Part shown: positions 59,341-64,000 of the stretch, piece after piece
Layout: each line of letters opens with the position of its first letter
How positions within the stretch are numbered: the stretch's first letter is position 1
Origin: Anaerolineae bacterium
GTDB lineage: Bacteria > Chloroflexota > Anaerolineae > Aggregatilineales > Phototrophicaceae
Assembly (NCBI GenBank): GCA_022841825.1
Contig: JALHQT010000008.1
Location: 248,001-312,000 of the forward strand
Length of the DNA stretch: 64,000 nt
Direction of reading: 5' to 3'
Notes under the pieces: generated by a model
What the model was told of the DNA's origin: nothing
The model's database searches: none
The model's input: the letters and a program-made list of their open reading frames with translations, nothing else
Translations under genes and position numbers: made by a program

Positions 59341-61725
59341 GTGTGTCGCTTGAACCTGCAACCGAATTTCCCGGAAAAGGAAATACGCAAACGCTGCGCC
59401 TGGCTGCTCTCTCCCGCGGCGGAAGAAGCGCGTCGCCAGGGACACAACTATATTGGTGTCGAACACTGCTTCATGGCGCTCACGCGCAACGATGATGGTC
59501 CAACGACCAACCTGCTCCGTCGCGCCGGCTTAAGTCCTGGGCAGGTACGCCGCGAGATCCGTAAGGAAATCGGCTCCGGCGAAGGCACCTTGGACGAAAC
59601 GCTGCCGCTCACGCCGCGACTTGGCATCGTCCTCTCGATTGCTATTGCGCTCTCCGAACGCGATGATGAAGAAGACCTGGACGAAGCGCACGTCCTGCTC
59701 GCGCTGATGGAAGAAGGCGAAAGCGTCCCCGTGCGCAAGCTGGTTGAGATCGGCTTTGATATCAACCTGTGGCTCAACCGCCTGATCGCGGAAGCGTATC
59801 AGGATGAACTGCGCAATTCGTCGGTCTTTGAAGGCAACAAGTTCCCTCAGTTTGCCAGTCTCGATGACGATTTCCCGTCCGAAGACCTGGCGTTTGACTC
59901 GGACGAATATGTGCCGAAGCGCAGCAGCGATGGGCGGATGCCGACTCCCCTGCTCGATAAATACGGGCGCGACCTGACTGCCCATGCGGGCATGGGCAAG
60001 ATTGGACCCGCCATCGCCCGCGAAAAAGAGATCCGCCAGCTCGCGCGCACGCTCCTGCGCAGCAAGAAGAACAACCCACTCCTCCTCGGCGATGCCGGAG
60101 TCGGCAAGACCGCCGTGGTTGAAGGGCTGGCATTCGCCATTAACCAGGGCACCGCGCCCGATGTGCTGCTGCATCGCCGCATCGTGCAGATCGAGATCGG
60201 CGCGCTGGTTGCCGGGACGAGCCTGCGCGGGCAGTTCGAGGAACGCCTGATCGGCATTGTCGAGGAGGCGAAGCAGGCGGGCGATGTCATCCTGTTCATC
60301 GACGAAATTCACACCATCGTCGGCGCGGGCGACACCATCGACAGCAACCTCGACGCCGCCAACATCCTCAAGCCCGCGCTCGCACGCGGCGAGATCACCT
60401 GCGTCGGTGCGACCACCCACGAGGAATACCGCCGCGCCATCGCCAAAGACCCGGCGCTGGAACGCCGCTTCCGCACGATCGACATCGAAGAACCTTCGCG
60501 CGATGATGCGGTCACCGTCCTGAAGGGGCAGCGCGCGCGTCTGGAAGCACATCATGGCGTCATCATCCCTGACGACACCATCGAAGCTGCGGTTGATCTG
60601 TCGATCCGTTACATGACCAGCCGCCGCTTGCCCGACAAGGCGATTGACCTGCTTGACGAAGCGTGCGCGCGCGTTCTACTGCGCAGCATCACGCCGGACG
60701 AAGTCGTCGGCAACCCAAACGATGTCATGGTGCACAACATCGCCGAGGTCTTGTCCGAATGGACGAGTATCCCGGTCACCGAGCTGACCAACGACGAAAA
60801 GCGGCGCCTGATCGACCTGGAGAACTTTCTCTCCTCGCGTGTGATCGGGCAGGAACAGGCAATCGCTACCGTCGCGGAAACCATCAAGATGGCGCGTGCA
60901 GGACTGCGCGACCCACACCGCCCGCTTGGCGTCTTCATGTTCCTGGGACCGTCCGGCGTGGGCAAGACCGAACTGGCACGCGCGTTAGCGGAGTTCCTTT
61001 TCGGGTCGGACGAGTCGATGCTGCGCTTCGACATGTCCGAGTTCCACGATTCGCACACGGTCGCGCGGCTGATTGGTGCGCCACCCGGCTATAAGGACGC
61101 CCAGCGTGGTGGGCAACTCACCGATGCCCTGCGCCGCCACCCCTATTCCGTGGTACTGCTGGACGAGATCGAAAAGGCTGCGCCGGAAGTTTATGACATC
61201 TTCCTTCAGGTCTTCGACGAAGGACGCCTGGCAGATGCCCAGGGCGGCAATGTCGATGCTCGCCATTCGGTGTTCATCATGACCAGCAATGTCGGCAGCG
61301 ACAAGATTAGCAAGGGGCAGTTCGGCTTTAAGTCCACCGATGAAGCGCCAGACTACAGCGGCTTCCTCAAGGCGAGCGGCTTCCGCCAGGAATTCACCAA
61401 TCGTATTGACGAAGTCATCATCTTCCGCGCGCTCGATGTCGAGACCATGAGCAGAATCCTCGACCTGCAACTGAACGAGCTGCACGGGCGGCTGGAAAGC
61501 CAGCAACTGACACTCAGACTCTCGCAGCAGGCGCGAGAACTGATCCTGAGTGAGGGCAGCGACGCCGTCAATGGAGCGCGCCCCCTGCGCCGTGCCATTG
61601 ACCGTCTGCTCACGCGCCCCCTCAGCGCCCGCATTGTCGAAGATTCGTTCAAACACGGCGACATCATTATCGTCAATCGGGATGGGGCGCGCCTGAATTT
61701 CGAGGTTGAAGCCAAATCAGGCTGA
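59341..61725 (+). CDS. clpC: Clp-type AAA+ ATPase (ClpC/ClpB-like), no middle domain
   Basis: 794 residues from a GTG start; a TTG at 59350 is an alternative. N-terminal Clp repeats (about 15-150; 'GVEHCFMAL', 'VLLALMEEGES'), AAA1 with Walker A 'GDAGVGKTAVVEGLA' (about 250) and Walker B 'VILFIDEIHTIVGAGD', a short linker, and AAA2 with 'GPSGVGKTELARALAEF' (about 540), 'LLDEIEKAAPEV' and the C-terminal D2 domain. It lacks both the long ClpB coiled coil and the UVR motif of ClpC, and no ClpP loop can be seen with certainty. It unfolds proteins for refolding or proteolysis. Confidence 0.9.
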   Translation: MCRLNLQPNFPEKEIRKRCAWLLSPAAEEARRQGHNYIGVEHCFMALTRNDDGPTTNLLRRAGLSPGQVRREIRKEIGSGEGTLDETLPLTPRLGIVLSIAIALSERDDEEDLDEAHVLLALMEEGESVPVRKLVEIGFDINLWLNRLIAEAYQDELRNSSVFEGNKFPQFASLDDDFPSEDLAFDSDEYVPKRSSDGRMPTPLLDKYGRDLTAHAGMGKIGPAIAREKEIRQLARTLLRSKKNNPLLLGDAGVGKTAVVEGLAFAINQGTAPDVLLHRRIVQIEIGALVAGTSLRGQFEERLIGIVEEAKQAGDVILFIDEIHTIVGAGDTIDSNLDAANILKPALARGEITCVGATTHEEYRRAIAKDPALERRFRTIDIEEPSRDDAVTVLKGQRARLEAHHGVIIPDDTIEAAVDLSIRYMTSRRLPDKAIDLLDEACARVLLRSITPDEVVGNPNDVMVHNIAEVLSEWTSIPVTELTNDEKRRLIDLENFLSSRVIGQEQAIATVAETIKMARAGLRDPHRPLGVFMFLGPSGVGKTELARALAEFLFGSDESMLRFDMSEFHDSHTVARLIGAPPGYKDAQRGGQLTDALRRHPYSVVLLDEIEKAAPEVYDIFLQVFDEGRLADAQGGNVDARHSVFIMTSNVGSDKISKGQFGFKSTDEAPDYSGFLKASGFRQEFTNRIDEVIIFRALDVETMSRILDLQLNELHGRLESQQLTLRLSQQARELILSEGSDAVNGARPLRRAIDRLLTRPLSARIVEDSFKHGDIIIVNRDGARLNFEVEAKSG

Positions 61726-61741
61726 TGTGAGGCATGATCCG

Positions 61742-64000
61742 TTGAATCCACCACCCCAATCGGGGCGACGCCCCCCCAGCATGAGTGCGGACGAGCGAGA
61801 AGCGCTGCTCAAGCAGCGTCACCGTGAGGACACGCGCGATTACTTCGCAACCGATCCCAGTACCGATATTCGCATTCTGGGTCAGCTTGCACTGCGCCGC
61901 ACCAGCATCAGCGATTACTTCGCACTCGGCGACCTTTGTGCGCGCAAAGCCTACACGTCGGATGATCGTCTGCTGGTCTTTTACGTCGGCAAGGCGATGA
62001 TCGCCTATCGTAAGGCAGAGATGCTCGCGACGGACGACCAGGATCGCCTGTTGGCACAACAGATGATCGAGCGCTTCAACAAGTGGCTGCAAGATGCTGC
62101 GCGCCAGGTGCCCACGCGCCGTAATATCGCAACAGCGCTGTGGGCTGCGGCGGAAGACGATGACGAGCGGACGTTCGAGGAGGACTGGGACACACTCACC
62201 CTCGAAGAATTGTTTCAGACCCGCCGCCGACTTTCGACGACCGGCACGCTCGATCAGACGCAGATCGCCGACGACCCATCGCTGGAACACAGCGAGCACA
62301 GCAGGATTATCGGCGAACCGGACGTCACATCGAGCGATCAGGAAGACGAAGGCTGGATGTCCGGCGAGTCGGCACCGAGTGTTTCCGAAGCGCAAGGACA
62401 GACGCAGTTCGACCTGGGCAGCGCGCCGCTCTCGCAAACCCAGTTCCGACAGGAGCGTAAGACCGCGACAGTCGTGCGCGCGCGCCGCCAGCCCCCACAG
62501 CAGGGCGAATTCGAGATCGGCGACCGCATTGAAGACCGCTATGAAGTCGAAGACGTGCGGCGCGGCGGCATGGGCGTCGTCTATCTGTGTTATGACCGCG
62601 AGCAGGGGGTAGGTGTCGCGCTCAAGAGCTTTCAGGCGCGCTTCTTCGATAACGACCGCGCCATCGCCCGCTTCATTCAGGAAGCGGTAACCTGGATTCA
62701 ACTGGAAAAGCATCGCCACATCGTGCAGGCGAAGCTCGTGCAGAACATCGCCGGGCGTCCGCACATCATCCTCGAACACATCGGTGCCGCCGAGGGTCTT
62801 GAGCCTGATCTGCGGAGTTGGATCGATCACAAGCGGCTGACGCTCCCGCAGTCTCTGGAGTTTGGGCTGCACATCGCGTTAGGGATGCAGCATGCCGCCC
62901 AGCGTGTGCCCGGTCTCGTCCACCGAGACCTCAAACCTGCCAACATCCTCGTCACGCACGATGGTATCGCCAAAGTGACCGATTTTGGCTTGGTGCGTTC
63001 GGTCGATATCGACGACCAGGCGCTGCCCGTGTTGGAACGCGAACTGAAGCTCACGCCTGACGACCGGCTGACGCGCGTCGGTGCTATCGTCGGTACCGCG
63101 CCCTATATGTCCCCGGAGCAGTGTAAGGCAGGCGATGTCGATCTGCGGTCGGACATTTACGCCTTCGGCTGCGTCCTCTACGAGATGATCTGCGGTCGCC
63201 CGGTCTTCCAGGTGCGCAAGTACGACGACTGGCTGCACGCACACGTCTCGGAAACACCGGTCTTCGACGAGCTTTATGAGGGAACATTAGCGCCCGAACT
63301 CAAGCGCCTGATGATGGGCTGCCTGGAGAAATCCCCCGCCGACCGACCGCCCTCCTGGGGTCACATCGTCGCGGAACTGTCCACCATCTTCGAAGCGATC
63401 ACCGGCGCACCTGCCATCCTCGAAATTACCGGACCCGCGCTGGAAGCACGCGAGCTGATGGACAAGGGCTACAGCCTGACAGAGCTGCATCGCTACGAAG
63501 AAGCCCTGCGCGCCTACGACCGCGCCATCGCGCTCCAACCCGATTACGCCTGGGCATGGGCGCGCAAGGGACGCACACTGCGCCTGCTTGAACGCTATGC
63601 GCAGGCGGTCGATTGTTATGACGAAGCACTGCGGATTCAACCGCGTTATGCCTGGGCGTGGAAAGGCAAAGGCATCGTTCTGGAGCGCATGAGTCAGATG
63701 AACGATGCGCTCGAATGTTACCGGGTCGCCACAGAGATCGACCCCAACGACGTGTGGAACTGGTACAACCAGGCGGACGCACAGCAGACGCTTGGAAACT
63801 ACGAGGTCGCCTTGCCGCTCCTCACGCATGCGCTGCAAATCGACCCACAGCACGCCAATAGTTGGGCAAAGCAGGGGCAAATCCTCCGGCAGCAGGGGCG
63901 GCATCAGGAGGCATTAAGCGCCTACAGCCACGCCGTGCGACTGGAACCGAGCTACGGTTGGGCGCACAATGGGCTGGGGCTGACGCAGAAGACGCTTGGG
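61742..64000 (+). CDS. Ser/Thr protein kinase with C-terminal TPR repeats, incomplete at the window edge
   Basis: The frame is open to the right edge, giving more than 750 residues. I take the TTG at 61742, with GAGG about 10 bases upstream, since the ATG at 61781 has no ribosome site; GTG 61727 is also possible. The first 255 residues are an acidic region of unknown fold. The kinase domain follows: 'VRRGGMGVVYLCYD', Lys in 'VALKSF', 'VHRDLKPANILV', 'VTDFGLVRS', 'PYMSPEQ'. From about residue 580 come at least five TPR units ('YEEALRAYDRAIALQPDYAWAWARKGRTL...'). No membrane helix is seen. It follows the Clp gene closely. Confidence 0.88.
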   Translation, partial: MNPPPQSGRRPPSMSADEREALLKQRHREDTRDYFATDPSTDIRILGQLALRRTSISDYFALGDLCARKAYTSDDRLLVFYVGKAMIAYRKAEMLATDDQDRLLAQQMIERFNKWLQDAARQVPTRRNIATALWAAAEDDDERTFEEDWDTLTLEELFQTRRRLSTTGTLDQTQIADDPSLEHSEHSRIIGEPDVTSSDQEDEGWMSGESAPSVSEAQGQTQFDLGSAPLSQTQFRQERKTATVVRARRQPPQQGEFEIGDRIEDRYEVEDVRRGGMGVVYLCYDREQGVGVALKSFQARFFDNDRAIARFIQEAVTWIQLEKHRHIVQAKLVQNIAGRPHIILEHIGAAEGLEPDLRSWIDHKRLTLPQSLEFGLHIALGMQHAAQRVPGLVHRDLKPANILVTHDGIAKVTDFGLVRSVDIDDQALPVLERELKLTPDDRLTRVGAIVGTAPYMSPEQCKAGDVDLRSDIYAFGCVLYEMICGRPVFQVRKYDDWLHAHVSETPVFDELYEGTLAPELKRLMMGCLEKSPADRPPSWGHIVAELSTIFEAITGAPAILEITGPALEARELMDKGYSLTELHRYEEALRAYDRAIALQPDYAWAWARKGRTLRLLERYAQAVDCYDEALRIQPRYAWAWKGKGIVLERMSQMNDALECYRVATEIDPNDVWNWYNQADAQQTLGNYEVALPLLTHALQIDPQHANSWAKQGQILRQQGRHQEALSAYSHAVRLEPSYGWAHNGLGLTQKTLG

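Overview
The window is a GC-rich (my estimate, roughly 60%) bacterial chromosome segment with about 60 genes, nearly all with ordinary Shine-Dalgarno sites. I infer a Chloroflexota bacterium, probably near Anaerolineae. The basis is style, not a marker gene: eukaryotic-type Ser/Thr kinases fused to tail or TPR domains, secreted beta-rich proteins, 'TPT'-rich lipoproteins, many PAS histidine kinases, an alpha-glucoside-type ABC transporter without its own ATPase, and palindromic intergenic repeats. There is no rRNA, CRISPR array, transposase or phage module. No gap between genes exceeds 300 bases.

Layout. 0-7.4 kb: the end of an HRDC-domain protein, a beta-CASP nuclease with a small partner ending in a sliding-clamp-like motif, two adjacent histidine kinases both broken at the same motif, an aminotransferase, tadA and tRNA-Ser(CGA) with a terminator. 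7.4-12.8 kb (minus strand): secreted and membrane proteins and two alpha/beta hydrolases. 13-15.2 kb: a NarL-type sensor kinase/response regulator pair. 15.3-39.1 kb: a long accessory region of small membrane proteins, an avidin homologue, a flavodoxin, a phosphomimetic receiver, metal transporters (ZIP, CorA, VIT1/CCC1), SAM methyltransferases, an M28 peptidase, oxidoreductases, an acyltransferase, MFS, hydrolases and an Fe-S membrane protein. 39-50.8 kb (minus strand): a GHMP kinase related to homoserine kinase, a PAS kinase, an (alpha/alpha)6 glycosidase-like protein, a lipoprotein, a beta-propeller dihaem cytochrome and a 1095-residue exported protein. 50.9-57.3 kb: a LacI regulator, sugar ABC transporter and linked P-loop ATPase. 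57.3-64 kb: two Ser/Thr kinases flanking a Clp ATPase.

The main unexplained signal is a repeated palindrome, GGTC(A/G)NNTGACC, found upstream of five transcription units spanning 15-39 kb. At three of them a -10-like hexamer starts exactly 48 bases after the palindrome, and a fourth has a weaker hexamer at the same place. A degenerate copy lies before the NarL-type kinase gene. This looks like an activator-dependent regulon covering most of the accessory region, with the adjacent two-component system as a candidate controller. Other points of interest are the avidin homologue with two altered biotin contacts, the QLSLF tail beside the beta-CASP nuclease, and the twin broken kinases.
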